A stretch of 64,000 nucleotides of DNA. Source: Glandiceps talaboti (Eukaryota; Hemichordata; Enteropneusta; Spengelidae). The DNA is taken from the NCBI RefSeq assembly GCF_964340395.1, contig NC_135561.1, positions 8,028,732 to 8,092,731 on the forward strand, in the 5' to 3' direction. This document shows positions 52,301 to 64,000 of this stretch, piece after piece (the stretch's first letter is position 1; every line of letters begins with the position of its first letter). The position numbers and the translations under genes were made by a program. A model generated the notes under the pieces. That model saw nothing but the letters and a program-made list of their open reading frames with translations, made no database searches and had not been told where the DNA came from.

Positions 52301-55300
52301 ACAGGACCTCGTTCGTCTTCAGGGCCAAAGTGAAGAAGGGGCTTATTTCAAAGGCAACACTGATGTTCCATCATATCATAACCCAGAGTTTCAAATGCCA
52401 TCACCTACTGAGAATTGGGATCTTGGTAAGTTCTACAACACCTTTGGTTGAGGCTAGAATGAAGCAAAGTGAAATAGAAATCTAGAAATATCAAAAATTC
52501 AAATGTGTTGAAATATTAAAAGATGGAATAAAGAGATGACTAGTTATTATTAAGTTGTAATATTGATGGTTTTTAATCATTGGCAAATTTGATTTTAGAA
52601 TCTGTACAGAAATAAAGTTGAAACCACCACCCAATGTAGGCTTCGATCCGGATCAGATTCAATACAAATTAACCACAAGTATGGCCAGGTAAATTGAATC
52701 AGATCCGGATTACATTTTGCAATGTGGACAGGTTTGATAATAATGGCCTTACAACATGGATTCCTGGCAGTGGAATATGTGCACTAACTAGTACATCTAA
52801 AATACCATTCTAGCTTCACAAACAAGGTCATGTTCGTTGTTTCAACAGAGGCTGAAGAAAACCATGCAATGTATCCAACAGATAACAGGTGGCATAATGG
52901 TTACATGGCAACCAAGTAAGTAGTCCAATCTGTAACTGTGTGTATAAGTAGAATATGTTGTATAACTTAGTATATCCAAAATGGTGATCCACTGTAGTGG
53001 AACTTTGTAATCAACATGTATAGGATAAAGGTGGGGGGGGGTGGGGGGGTTACGGTAGTTTGATATGCAAATGTTGCAAATATGTGGTCAGTGCATCATC
53101 GGTATATTGGGGAGGGATTGAAATTTAGCCAGCCATTGTTCAACTAATCTCAGTAAGACGTTTTCTCATGAAATGGAAAATTGTAGCAACTTAGCTCTAA
53201 AGATAGATCCGAATCAACTGACTTGGAAAATAAATTGTTGCGTTGTGTGGTTTAGTTTCTACATCAGTATTTGAAATCAGAGTATGAATGAATGAATAAA
53301 TAAATAAATAGATATATATACAAAATTAAAAATACAAGTGTAGATTGTGATTGATGATTCTCCATTTACCAACCATGAAATGTATTAGTAAGTCACGACT
53401 ATCATGTCATATCCAGTTACGAAAAGTAAAAAGTTGTGGCTTCAGCAAATAAAATTATAAGAAGTCTATTAGTTTACCTAAAAGGTTTTTGTACACTGAC
53501 ACCATTTGTGAAAAATGTAATACTTGTATAAAATTTAGAAAAATAATCTGAGAAAAGTGTACATAGAGAACTCACCATGCATTGTGTCTCTCTCAGTGAA
53601 CTGATGACACCCGCAGAACGAAAACATCACAACATGAGACTGAAAGAAGAGGCTCTCAGAAGGGTATCTGGCAGGTGAGTTTCATTCCGTCTTCTCAACT
53701 GTCTCACATACAGAGGGGAAGTGTTGATTGGGGAAAATGGAAGTCAATAGCACCTTTGTATGTGTACCTATGCAATCCAAACATATAAACGTGGAAATTC
53801 TCACTCGACTTATTTTTGCTAAGTTCGCTTGAAAACAAAAATGTAAAAATAAGTAGTGACTAAAATGCCTTCTTGTCCATGAACACAATGTACCTGTCTG
53901 GTAATTAGTAAAAATTGGTCTTTGAAAACTAGCTGAAGACTGTAAAATCACTAAATTTTGTAGTCGTGAAAATATCTTGGTTTACAATATATCCTGTACA
54001 GTTGATCTTCAGGGGTTTATTCTCACCTTAGACCTGCTAGTCAGATGCAACCAAGTGAACTGTTTGAGCTACAGACATCCATCGATCTAACAGACTATCA
54101 CCCTATCAATTGATACTTACAATACAATGTTTAGAAGTCTGTTTGTCGTCATCTACTAATGATTTCTGGCCTGATCTTTTTCACAACATCAATGTCTGAC
54201 CTATTAGGTTATTTCATAAATGGCCGCTTTGAAGTAACAATAATTATAAATTATAAATTGTTAGGCTACATCACTACCATACAATGTATCTCCTTTAGCA
54301 CAAAAGTCTAAGAACTCTAGTAGTAACACAAGCAAAGAACATTATATACATATGTACATACACGCGGATGCACACACACACACACACACACACACTTTAT
54401 ATATACACACACACATTTGTCTTTCAGTTACACAGATCAAGTCTCTACAGAGTGTGTAAAGCTGGTAAAATTTGCACAGATTTGTATGAATGTATCTTGT
54501 ATCATAAGGGATAGGGAACCCACTAAATGACTAGGTACTGGGGTCAGTTTTTAAGTTGATATGTTGTGTGAAGTGTTGTCATACTTACTGCTGATCCTTT
54601 CAAACTAATAGACCCAGTGTACCAGAGGAAGGAGACCCTGACTATGAAAATTACATCCGGGAGCAGGAGCTTGAGGCCCAATTCATACAAGAAACAAAAG
54701 ATAAACCACTGAGGAAACCAAGAGAACCACCCAGGGTACTACAACAACAAAATGGCATAGATAACGGTAAGTACAATAACACTAATAATGAAAACTGGAT
54801 GCTCTCATTAAAATCATCTCAAAGAGTTTGCATAAATTCTGACTAGCATCATCAAATCAGTAAATGTGAGATACACATGATAGTACTGTGGAATCTGAGC
54901 TTTCAGCTAACTAATATAGACACAAACACAAACTAAAACTTTTGTTGTAACATGTTGGTAAAAGCTATTCAATAGTTTCATTGTACTTTCAGTAGGGTGG
55001 CGTTTGTGATAGCAAGTTTCTCATGGTGGCCACACAATGCACATTTTTGGGACTTATAGCATAAATTTAATTTGTATTTTCATCAACATTTACCAGTTGA
55101 GTTGAGTCATCAGTTAGAATGTAAAACAGTGGACCAACTATACAGTAAATACACATTTGCGTTCAAGATAGGGAGTCAGCTATAGTAGGATGAGACTCCC
55201 TAGCACAAACCTCATTTGTAACTGCAAATTTTTCTATATGTGTCCAGTGTGCAAACTCTTGCATTGAACAACTGCAAATACTCTGGAAACTCTTTACTGT

Positions 55301-56769
55301 AAAACTTGTTCCTTCATTAATAGATTACTATCAGCTGTCTCAGACATATATTGTGTGAATCATAAAATGTTGACCAGTTACTTACCATCTTGTATGGTTG
55401 GAAAAAGATTGCAAAGCTACGTGATTTACAATGTACTATTTGAAAATTTTGTCTCAGAAAGTAGTAGTGATTAGCAGTGTGCCCTCTAATGATAGACAAA
55501 TGTTGTTGTTGTGAGTCTAAATGATAACACTATGATTTCTTGTGAGTCACCACATAGTAAGAGATAGGAGAAAAACAAATCTTGGTACATCTCTAGAAAT
55601 TGTGTGCATCAGTGGTGCGTCAAATTGGCTTAGAGGGCATACTATTGATAACTTTACTTACTGCCTGTAGCGATGCTCATGATAGTTTGTCGTTTTGTTA
55701 ACTTCACAGGACATCCAAAGATAGCAGCAAATATATTTGGTCCAGAAGTAAAACCAGATGATCATCATGGTCCCGTCCCAAGTGAGGATATGTTTATGAA
55801 AGCATCTAGAAATATAGCAAGTGTATACAACCAGTCTGGTAAAACCTCTAATAGTGTACTAGGTCAAGCAGCTAAAGCTACAGCAACAAGTGCCTACCTA
55901 GAAGAGATCAACAGAATACATCCTCTAGCTATTATGCCTTCACCAACAACTCAAGGAGGACTTCTAAGAATAGCTCCAGGATTTGAAACCACTCCTAACC
56001 TACCATACTCCATGCCTGCCACACAGATGCCTGTACCAAATGCTGTTGTGTCATCTCTAAGTGCTGTAGCTGCTGCACTTTGTAATAACAGTATACCACA
56101 GATATCACCAGTTTCCAAGTTAGTGGATGAGGCAAGTGGACAATTGGTTGTGAGTCAAACCAATAGTGTCAGAAACCAAGGTGTTTCACCATTCCTGGAT
56201 GTCCCTGTTGGATTAGGGCGTGGTAGAGGTCGGGGGATTATGGATCTGCTAGCAGAGAAGAAGCCAGGTTCAAGCATGAACAATCAAGGTCCTGTGAAGA
56301 AGAAAGCTGCAAGGAATGGAGGACTTCAACAAGAGTGGCCAACACCTGCAGAATCAACGAATGGCGTCACAACCGCACCACAATTCCAAGACATGCAAAA
56401 TGGTACTCATCACAACCAGACAGTTTCCATGCCAACAACATCTCAGGCAAGACCTCCTCTACCACCAGGTGAGTAACCATATTCTGTATCCAGGATACCA
56501 GAATATTGAAGAAAAGTGTCATCACCATGAAATCCTTTGGCCCAAACTACACACACACATACACACACATGCATGCATACATTAATTCTGAATGTGAGGT
56601 ATTGACTGTTATATATAAATTAAATATATATCTGTATGTTTAAACTTAAAGTGAAGCAATTGGAAACTGAATAATAGTCCCGTCTCAACTCAAAACGTAC
56701 CAATATTCTGAGTAGCTTTTGTCCTGTTAACAGAGCATCCTCAGGTTAGCAAATAATGTATATGAATGA

Positions 56770-56803
<34 letters not shown>

Positions 56804-59800
56804 CTCATTAAAATTTAGATAGTGTAATCCTAAGAGTGATTTTGATATTTTGTGTCTTTTTGTTTTACTTTCAGGAGTAGTATCTGCTATACAACCATCT
56901 GGAGAAACTAAGCAGTCTGGGGTATGTTTGTTGTCAACCTGCCAGGCATTCTGTGATCATTTCAAGACTGTCAGAGTATTTTCTACAAAGTACTGACATT
57001 TTAATTAGAGACATTTGACATGTAGGTGATGTGCTATCAAGGAAAGCCACTGTCTTGGGTGCAAGATAAACAGGTGTAGTTGATATTGTGGGGAGTTGAC
57101 CATTGAAAGAGAAGAAATTTGAAGACACTTAAGCCCATGGTTGATTAGAATGTCTGGCAGTGCTATATAATAATTCTAGCTTATCCTGATGATAGCACTA
57201 TTAGCAAGATCATGGAGTCATTCTCACTTTTCGCTGTGAAGTTTATTTGCAGTAATACAGATTCTATTCAGTTCATGTGTGCCATATCTAGTATAAGTAG
57301 GTGTAGAGAGGGAAACATCCATCTTTCAACACCATCATGAATTCAACAAATCTGTTTTATTTAACTACAGGATGCAACAGAAGCAAAGAGACAGAAGAAG
57401 GTTCATAAACTAAATAAGAAGTTAAGACAGGTGAGAAACCCAACTTTTGAGCAAACCTGGATTAATTGCCCCAACTGTAGATTTTCATGATTTACTTAGT
57501 GAGGTGACTTTAACATTCAAAAAAGAAATTCCTCTTTTTCAAACATCGGTGATTGCTGAAAAAATTGGCAAGTTGTGAAAATACCTTTTCAGCCACCAAC
57601 CTAGCCATTGACTGTTACTTCATATGTAAACCAGTTAGTAGTGTAATAGCATACTACTAGATGGCTTAGTGTTGAAAATCAGTTGAGATCCTGACAAGAA
57701 AATATGGATACCTTAATAATAGGGTAAGAACTAGGATGTTGTCATTCAAGAATGACCCCAGGCAGTGAAGTTAGCAACAGTGTGTTCTAAATTGTGAGAT
57801 ACTAGTATATAACGTCACATCAGTGCAGTAAGGGCGTATCTGGTATGCAATTGTGTTGGCAGATATGGCCTTACTGCACTGACGCAACGATATATCAATT
57901 CATTTGATATAGACAAATGTTTATGTAAATGAAGATTTGTATAAGTTGGTTAAACTTTGGTTTGTATATCTTGCTATATTTATATTAGTCATTTGTGTGT
58001 ATTCAAAATTGGCCTCACTATTTACAGTAGTATATGTGTCACATTTCTGTGTGAGAATGCAAATAGTAATATCAGAACCTAAACAAAGGATAGAGGTGAT
58101 GCCAGGCATACATCAGTCTACCAAACTTGTTTTACTGTATTCAACTTCACTTCCTCGAACTATAGTTTAATTATTTTATTTTTCTAGATCAACTCATTGG
58201 AAGAGAAACAGAAGGCTGGTGTTAAAATGAATGAAGAGGAGGTAAGAATTGGTTTCTATGGAAACTAAGAATTGGTTTCCATGGCAACAATACACATCTT
58301 GAGTGGTTCTCTACAGTGGTTCTCTACTTGTATGTTTTGATTATCTCAGTGACCTCCATTTTCTGACTTAATCAGAAATATGCAGTCATTATTTGTGATT
58401 GTCTGGAAAGAAACATAGACTCTGATACCAAGTTATCATAAAAAAATAAATTTCTGCAATCTGGAATTACCATGTATCCTGTAGTAGTTTATGTGAAGAA
58501 ACCTGATTGGCAGTAATGTTTACAAAGTTCTCATCAGACAAGAATCCAATGGGTGGGTAGTCAGAGATATTTATTTTTCCCAGTTTTCATACAACAAGTT
58601 TAATTAATAGATTGATTGATTGATTGATTGGTTAGCATTACCTTGTACAATATTAGAATAAAGCAGAATTGAGTATGTCATTATCCATGACATTTGTCTT
58701 TTTCAGATGCAGAAAATTTTAAAGAAGGAACGCATAGTTGAGAAGTTAGCCAAGTTAACGTAAGTGTGTTTTTATCAATGCTGTCTTTTGTGATACTGTA
58801 TGAAAACATTGTCAAATGTGTAGCATTCTATATTATGGTTCGGTAAAAAAGCAGTGACCTTGATAAGTTCTGTAATGTTACATATAGTCTGGATGCCAAC
58901 TTGTGAGTGATGATATAAATCGTAACTATACTGTATAGGAACTAGACTGTATTATATCTTACAGTATATGATGTCATATACATGCGTTTTACAAAACTGT
59001 AGTATTTCTAATTCTATTTCTAACCTTCTAGGGGACATAACAAAGATTGGCTAGTATCACTATTTTATATGCAACAACTGGAGAGATAGATTGACTCGGC
59101 TGTATTTGGTATGAAATGGTCAGATATAAATATTACAACATTCAACAAATCCCTTTCGCTTTCTTAAAATTTCTTCTTTTCGTTATTTAGAGTTAAGCTT
59201 GTACAAGTTTTTTTCTCTTTTATTGTTTGCAGAGTTAAGTTTCTAATTTTTTTGTTCTTTACAGAGTTTAATTTCTATAAGTTAACCTTAAAAATACCTG
59301 TTTTGATAGTTTTCATTTGAGTATACATGATCAATGTGCCCTCTAAGCCAATTTGACATGCCCCTGAGACACACACAGTTTCTAGGGACGCATAAAAATT
59401 TGGTGTTCCCCTAACTATGTAGTGACTCACAAGAGATGCCAGTTTTTCTCATTTTGACTCAAAACAACCAAATTTGGATATCATTAGAGGGCATACTGTA
59501 CATGATAATTGACTTATATAAAGTTTTTATTTCAACAGCTAACGGGACAATCAGATTACACCGATATTTCTGTCAATTAGAAGTTGACACATAAATCAGC
59601 ATGTGTTTCACAATATTTTCTCTTGACAAAGTAACATGGGTAATAAACAGTCCACAGGTGTGTGGGCACCATTTTACTCAAATTGCAAACCAACAAACAA
59701 ACAAACACAAAAACTTCAACAGTTTGATTGCGTATCGGGTCAACTGATCTCAACTCATATTGGTGAAACTATACTCCCCTTGCCTTCCTTCTTAGAATAA

Positions 59801-60772
59801 ACTTCATACAATGACATCTGAATTTTCCCATTATTTAATGATATTTAATAGAGTTTGATGAATTTCATAGCAAGATTTCTGATGGTGCTCTGTTATTGTA
59901 ATAGTACAGGCTGAAATTTTGAAAAAGGTCTTGACACTATCACCCATGTTGATTGTTTTGTGAAACTTTGAAAAGGTCTTGACACTCGCCCATGTTACTT
60001 GTGTCATGAACTTTTGAAAATGTCTTGACACTATCACCCATGTTACTTGTTTTGTGATAATCATTTTCTTTTCAGTTTGTAATTTTTTACAGCCTTGTTT
60101 TATAAAGTTAATGTTTCAATGTTCAATTTTGGTTTGTATTTCCTTCAAAGCTATGGATTAAATGTAGCTTTATATAGTGCATGTTGAAATACTATATAGT
60201 ATAGTATATGATTTCTAAGCTAAATGGATGAAATCATTGGTATTTTTAGTACAGTCACTCTTCTCGTACGTCACATTCTTAGATTTAGTGAAGTGATTCA
60301 GATACTCAGTGACTGTGCCCAGACACAACCCTCTCCATTATGTAATTGTCTGAGCGAGTGCTCACCCCCACTTTGTGAAAAGGTTACAATGAGAGCACCT
60401 AGGCGCTACTGTGGGTCAGTGACGTGCCTAACCCCACTTTGTTAAAAAGTGACAATGAGAGCACCTAGGCGCTACTGTGGGTCAGTATGGTATACAGCAC
60501 ATAGACTACTAAACATTGTATTTAGATAGCCCACTTTATGAGGTCTGTTAGACAATGGAAACAAATAGAAAACTTGTATCTGAAACAGTTCATTGACTTG
60601 ACCATTAAAATCTCACTACCACATGTACACATTAATTTTGAGTCCTAAGTCAACACTATTTATATACCTTTTACAATTTCAAACTTATCATAAAATCTTT
60701 TTCATCCCATTGTATTGAAAACATTTTCCTTGTTTTGACAGATTAGGAGATGACTCTGGAGATGACATTTGA
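49305..60772 (+). CDS. GTSF1-like CHHC zinc-finger protein with PYM/eIF2A-type C-terminus
   Basis: Twelve exons: 49305-49361, 51282-51407, 52191-52425, 52849-52915, 53597-53674, 54612-54766, 55710-56468, 56875-56921, 57371-57430, 58188-58241, 58707-58759 and 60742-60772; GT-AG and phases agree, giving 573 aa. The paired CHHC fingers are C39-H45-H55-C59 (CPYDISHRIRRKRFPHHIMK) and C71-H77-H87-C91 (TCPFNARHLVPKHELRHHM), preceded by LDPEEVLP as in GTSF1. GTSF1 proteins bind RNA and boost PIWI slicing in the piRNA pathway; human GTSF1 is only about 167 aa. Here a long tail follows with tryptophans (ENWDLG, NRWHNGY), a GLGRGRGRG patch and a basic helix (HKLNKKLRQINSLEEKQKAG, EEEMQKILKKERIVEKLAKL) like the ribosome-binding end of PYM and eIF2A. 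Exon 1 (19 codons) is the least sure. Confidence 0.85.
49665..49868 (-). CDS. Possible small ORF or first exon, hypothetical
   Basis: 67 codons on the minus strand, starting MLSPRNNDVCDWSSENHSRK and ending SHKPHSDYT followed by AG/GTGACA, which could be a splice donor, so it may be exon 1 of a longer gene. Composition is hydrophilic and protein-like rather than repeat-like. It lies in intron 1 of the GTSF1-like gene on the other strand. I do not recognise it, and no partner exon was found to the left. Confidence 0.25.
   Translation of the reverse strand: MLSPRNNDVCDWSSENHSRKQNISIKTCENILEEEATTPCQRTPSKEEVVVFKSNPTSHKPHSDYTR
50430..50955 (+). mobile_element. LINE 3' fragment (CR1/L2-like reverse transcriptase end)
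   Basis: The translated pieces read LLLECVQRRGTRQIPSL, then LKLPTLAYRRLRGDMMETYK, RGHSLNLSKQ, then APTINSFKQRLDN. This is the familiar C-terminal end of CR1/L2/Jockey-type ORF2 after the RT domain. The pieces lie in different frames (at least two frameshifts and a stop), so it is a 5'-truncated dead copy. It ends in a CCTAAGTAA-type short repeat near 50930-50950. It sits in intron 1 of the GTSF1-like gene. Confidence 0.85.
55478..55645. mobile_element. MITE family F (GTGCCCTCTAA ends), copy 1
   Basis: GTGTGCCCTCTAATGATAG at the left and GGCTTAGAGGGCATACT at the right. The copy at 59333 is in the opposite orientation, and a partial relative lies at about 45536-45698 (AGAGGGCACCC). Confidence 0.75.
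56769..56801. repeat. (TG)n microsatellite
   Basis: In intron 7 of the GTSF1-like gene. Similar short (AC)/(TG) tracts are at 12655-12664, 43707-43730 and 54373-54394. Confidence 0.9.
57810..57898. mobile_element. Short MITE family G, copy 2
   Basis: CACATCAGTGCAGTAAGGGC to GGCCTTACTGCACTGACGCA, inverted ends of about 20 bp. Intron 9 of the GTSF1-like gene. Confidence 0.8.
59333..59505. mobile_element. MITE family F, copy 2
   Basis: ATGTGCCCTCTAAGCCAATT at the left and ATCATTAGAGGGCATACTGT at the right; shares TTTCTAGGGA, GTGACTCACAAGA and GACTCA words with copy 1 in reverse. Last intron of the GTSF1-like gene. Confidence 0.75.
59919..60057. repeat. Tandem repeat, three ~48-bp units
   Basis: Three units of TTTGAAAAGGTCTTGACACT plus (A)TCRCCCATGTT.xTTGT. 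Last intron of the GTSF1-like gene. Confidence 0.85.
60358..60487. repeat. Tandem duplication of ~65-70 bp
   Basis: Two copies of ACCCCACTTTGT.AAAA followed by ATGAGAGCACCTAGGCGCTA and CTGTGGGTCAGT. Last intron of the GTSF1-like gene, about 250 bp before its final exon. Confidence 0.9.
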
Positions 60773-60868
60773 AGAAGAAAATAGAACACTGTAAAACCTC
60801 ATTTCAGATTGTGAGATTAGGAGATGACCTGAGAGAAGATTTGTGAAGAAGAAAATAGACAACTTTAA
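60742..60868 (+). repeat. Tandem duplication of the GTSF1-like terminal exon
   Basis: ATTAGGAGATGAC occurs at 60742 and again at about 60817; each is followed by a short acidic reading frame, a TGA and GAAGAAGAAAATAGA. The unit is about 75 bp. Only the first copy has a usable acceptor (TTTTGACAG). Confidence 0.85.
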
Positions 60869-60933
60869 AACATCGTTTTTATCCAAGATTGGTGCTATAA
60901 TTGTTTTTTTAATTTGATAAAATTTGTTGTGAT

Positions 60934-60939
60934 AATAAA
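60934..60939 (+). terminator. Polyadenylation signal of the GTSF1-like gene
   Basis: AATAAA about 160 bp after the TGA at 60770-60772, followed by a GT-rich stretch (gatccgtgtatgtatg). It fits the end of the last exon. Confidence 0.6.
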
Positions 60940-62654
60940 GTAGATGATAGATCCGTGTATGTATGAGTCAAGATATTATGTTATGACATTGGTGTGCTAT
61001 GTGACAAGTTAACTGTAATATACATTGCTACTTACATTCCATGAAATCAATCTATAGAACAACTTACAATTTGTGATTGTAGTAGTAATCCTTTGCTTAT
61101 AGACATGTTCCCAGTTTCAAAATGCATATCTCCCCATACAACGTCATGTGTTCTGCACATGCAGGGGGATAGCAACATGGTTGAATAGGCAACTGGATAG
61201 TCATTCAGCAAATGAACACCTATTGTTAGCATGGACTAGCATATGGATAAACATTTTTAAAAAATGTACAGTTGGGCTATGGCGCTATTGGCGGTATTTT
61301 TTATAACCAAATGATAACTTAGCCATGTTGGTGAAATTTTTGTTCTGCCTGACATTGTTTTGTGTTGGGTCTATTGATTTTAATTGTTTTGATTGTAATT
61401 TGATATACATATATAAAAAGATGGAAATTCAGGTAGTGTACAAATTCGGGGTAAGTAGTATTCATTGATGGTTGCAAAATGTCACACAAGCTCAATAGAT
61501 AAACTGCATTCATTTACACCCCTCCCCTTCTCAACAAATGTTTACAAGTGTGACATTTACATTTGCTCAGGGTGGTAGTAGTCATTTATTTGTTTACACA
61601 ATCTCAATAGATGAATTCCCTTCATTTACGCAAATGCCCCTCCCCTAGGGCCCCTCCCACTAAACAAACTTTGTGCAACATTGATGTTTGATGTGAACCA
61701 TGGTGAAACTTGTGATGGTTACACCCCTACGATTGATACAATGTAAAATACTAAACAGAAACCTAGCACTGTATATCCCCCCCCCCCCCCATATATATAT
61801 AACAAAGTTTGGTTCTTGAGCTTGTGAGACAATGACATCATGCAAGATAGTCCCTAAAATCAGTACTAGTATTTAACACCTCTTAGTGTATCTCACTAGT
61901 CTGGATATAGACAAGTGAAGAATTTTAATATACTGTATGATTTTGCAACCTGTGATAGTTTGATACACACAACTGTCCCTTCAAACAAATAATTTGTCCC
62001 AGCCCTCGTTTTTGCCCACAGTTGTTGTCCATTGTTATTGTTGCTGTTATATATACCCTCATAAGGTGTACGTAAGGGGGTGATAGTGGTGGTGGTGGTG
62101 GTGATGACGATGACGATGACAATGACGACAGATGATGATGATAGTGGTGGTGGTGGTGGTGGCATTGGTGACAGTATCAATGACACTGTTAATAAAGTTG
62201 ACAATGATCATATTAATCAGTGTTCTCAACTTTCTACTTATGAGACTGTAGTCACTGATAAACTGGTGTATTGAAGTATACCAAGTGTGTAAATACCACA
62301 CTAGAAATCAAGCACACGCTTGAAGTTTGTCTATAGCGCCATCTAGAGGCTAACTTTGATTTGGGAAGATGGACTAAAGAATATTATAGTCAGTCCCAAG
62401 TAATCCTATGCTCAGATTTGGTAATAATTCTGGATGAAAAGATATTTAATATCATTTTTGTGTCAGTTTAAAGCGCAGTTCTATGATGGCTTTGTTTTCC
62501 AAGGTGGTAATACTGAGGACAAGGGTATAAATTCCCTTTGTCATTACCTCCTAAGTTTACTTTTTGAAATTTTGTTGTGGCCACACAAGCACTGTGAATT
62601 ACTAGTATATACAATGCACCACTTTAACTGGTTTTGGATTAGAGAGAATATTGC

Positions 62655-62742
62655 TTTAAAGGGAAATGCAACCAGAAAAGAGAGTCATTTTCATAAACTT
62701 TTGATTCTGGAGAGTCATTTCATGATTTAACATTACTCTGTG
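62655..62742. mobile_element. MITE family B, left-end fragment (copy 3)
   Basis: TTTAAAGGGAAATGCAACC followed by TTGATTCTGGAGAGTCATTT, as in copy 2. The right end is missing. Confidence 0.7.
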
Positions 62743-62904
62743 GCATGATCATAAACAGCGTCATCTATCATGAGTGAACAAGTCGAATATTCTCAGCTTA
62801 TCAACAGCGCCCTCTATCATGAATAAACAAGACTGACAGCAGTTGAAAGCTGTCAGCTTATTAAAAGTATGTTGTGTGTATTGGTTAAAATATTAGTACT
62901 CGTG

Positions 62905-63254
62905 GGAGTCATGATGGGTGAATGGTTAGAGTGGCCAGCTTGGAATCTGCAGGTTGCAGGTTCGAGCTCCATGGCTGCCGTTTGTTTCTGAGTGGCTAAA
63001 GTCCTAGGGCAAGATTTGAACCACGAGTGTACTTCAGTCCACCCAGCTGTATAATTGGGGACCTGGTAGGATAGAGGTTGCAATGTGAATGCTTTAACCC
63101 TATGCGTTTATAAAGGCTGCAGTGGATTGTATGCTCTCCAGGGAGGTGATTAAGTATAAAGGGCCTCTGTGCCGCTATAGATCCGTACCATGGGGTAATA
63201 ATTGTAAAGTGCTTTGAGCACAGAGTGGGAAAGCACTATATAAAAACTAACATT

Positions 63255-63297
<43 letters not shown>
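62905..63297 (+). mobile_element. tRNA-derived SINE
   Basis: A tRNA-like head at about 62908-62982 has an A box (TGGTTAGAGTGG) and a B box (GGTTCGAGCTCC) about 30 bp apart. The body follows (CCACCCAGCTGTATAATTGG, ACCTGGTAGGAT), then a tail with GTAAAGTGCTTTGAGCA and AAAGCACTATATAAA, ending in (ATT)n at 63259-63297. The tail words are widespread in animal SINEs and L2-type LINE ends. About 390 bp and apparently full length. Confidence 0.85.
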
Positions 63298-63298
<1 letters not shown>

Positions 63299-63708
63299 TC
63301 ATAACATCACAAGTTTCATAAGATTGACAAGAAAAACCACATTTGAAATTAGCATACATGTATACGCATTAGGTGAGCAATAATTATTTGTGACTATCTG
63401 AAGATAATAAGTACTTAGGACTCGTTAATTGTATTGTTCATCCAATTTATTTTCAGTGAGTGAGTGGCATACCCTACTTTGTAAGAACTAGTGATATTGT
63501 TGAGTGTTTGAGTTAGGTATAATGTTGTAAACCCATTGATAGGATATGTTTGTTATATTACTTTGAATCATTTACATTTTGATTTTTTTCAGATATTGGA
63601 TATGTCTATTCAGAAAAGAAATAAATTGTTCCATTAATTAAACTTGAATCTTTCCAGTCATGTCAGTAGTTAGTTTGCTGTCAGATTACACTAAGTCACA
63701 GTAATGAA

Positions 63709-63795
63709 TACACCGTGGCATTCGCCGTCTTACTCCGCCCTCACCGGCCAATACCTGAGGGTGCCCCGGCACATATTGTGCCTTATAGACTAACT
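63709..63795. repeat. Dispersed palindromic repeat family E, copy
   Basis: CCGTCTTACTCCGCCCTCAC, CACCGGCCAATACCTGAGGG and TGTGCCTTATAGACTA, a diverged copy of the same unit. Confidence 0.65.
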
Positions 63796-63919
63796 AATGA
63801 ACATAAATATAGTCTTACGTTTATTATATTATAGACATACTGGATAAAATCATGTGTGGTAGAGAGACTGAGCAGATGTTTGAAGGATGATGCCATAGTT
63901 TCACAAATATTTCCATCCG

Positions 63920-63946
63920 CGTGTGTGTGTGTGTGTGAGTGAGTGA

Positions 63947-63984
<38 letters not shown>

Positions 63985-64000
63985 ATGTGTGTGTGTGTGT
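63920..64000. repeat. (TG)n / (TGAG)n microsatellite at the right edge
   Basis: GTGTGTGTGA, then (GTGA)n, then (GT)n to the end of the window. Confidence 0.95.

Larger units (their letters stand above)
60960..64000. other. Gene-free right flank
   Basis: No coding exon recognised. Holds a poly-C run near 61780, a (GGT/GAT)n stretch at 62080-62162, MITE B fragment, the SINE, a family E repeat and (TG)n. Confidence 0.6.

Noticed and set aside
61896-62301. Frames rich in Ser/Pro or His/Thr near 62.1 kb
   Set aside because: They come from the (GGT/GAT)n simple repeat.
62905-62985. tRNA gene
   Set aside because: A and B boxes are present but the acceptor stem does not close well and the sequence runs into a SINE body with an (ATT)n tail.

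Overview
The window is nuclear DNA of an animal, most likely a marine invertebrate and perhaps a non-vertebrate deuterostome. The protein genes are split by many GT-AG introns, they are orthologues of animal genes (TTC38, CREBL2, MRNIP, NAT8-type acetyltransferase, GTSF1), and the AT-rich spacers are full of microsatellites, short foldback/MITE elements, a tRNA-derived SINE and a LINE 3' fragment. The species cannot be fixed from sequence alone. All gene models below were built by hand from splice sites, reading phase and protein similarity recalled from memory.

Layout. 1-3060: 5' exons of one TTC38 paralogue (minus), running off the left edge. 6047-15678: a complete 14-exon TTC38 paralogue (minus), so the two form a head-to-tail tandem pair. 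15.9-17.3 kb: a cluster of foldback elements. 21061-22986: CREBL2 bZIP gene (minus), probably with a long 3' UTR to about 17.9 kb. 25663-28201: an unrecognised membrane protein gene with an HNH/treble-clef-like C-terminus (minus). 28821-29005: a perfect 90-bp-arm palindrome flanked by a 9-bp direct repeat.

29418-40725: a young Ty3/gypsy-class LTR retrotransposon. Its 288-bp LTRs look identical and it has a 4-bp ATGG target duplication. It carries three unusual modules: a ComEA-like helix-hairpin-helix at the start of Gag, a PHD finger at the end of the integrase ORF, and an accessory ORF in the env position with a C2H2 finger and a complete TatD-type nuclease domain. This is the most notable system in the window.

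40995-48438: MRNIP (minus, 4 coding exons), with a NAT8-like acetyltransferase gene (46220-46927, plus) nested in its first intron. 49305-60772: a 12-exon gene (plus) encoding a GTSF1-like protein with two CHHC zinc fingers, an arginine-glycine patch and a C-terminal module like that of PYM/eIF2A. 50.4-51.0 kb: a LINE 3' fragment inside its first intron. 61-64 kb: no gene seen; SINE, MITE pieces and microsatellites.

Functionally the genes are unrelated housekeeping or germline genes: MRNIP belongs to DNA-damage signalling, GTSF1 proteins are PIWI/piRNA cofactors, and CREBL2 is a transcription factor. The retrotransposon lies between the 3' end of MRNIP and the 5' end of the membrane-protein gene and may have split the MRNIP 3' UTR.
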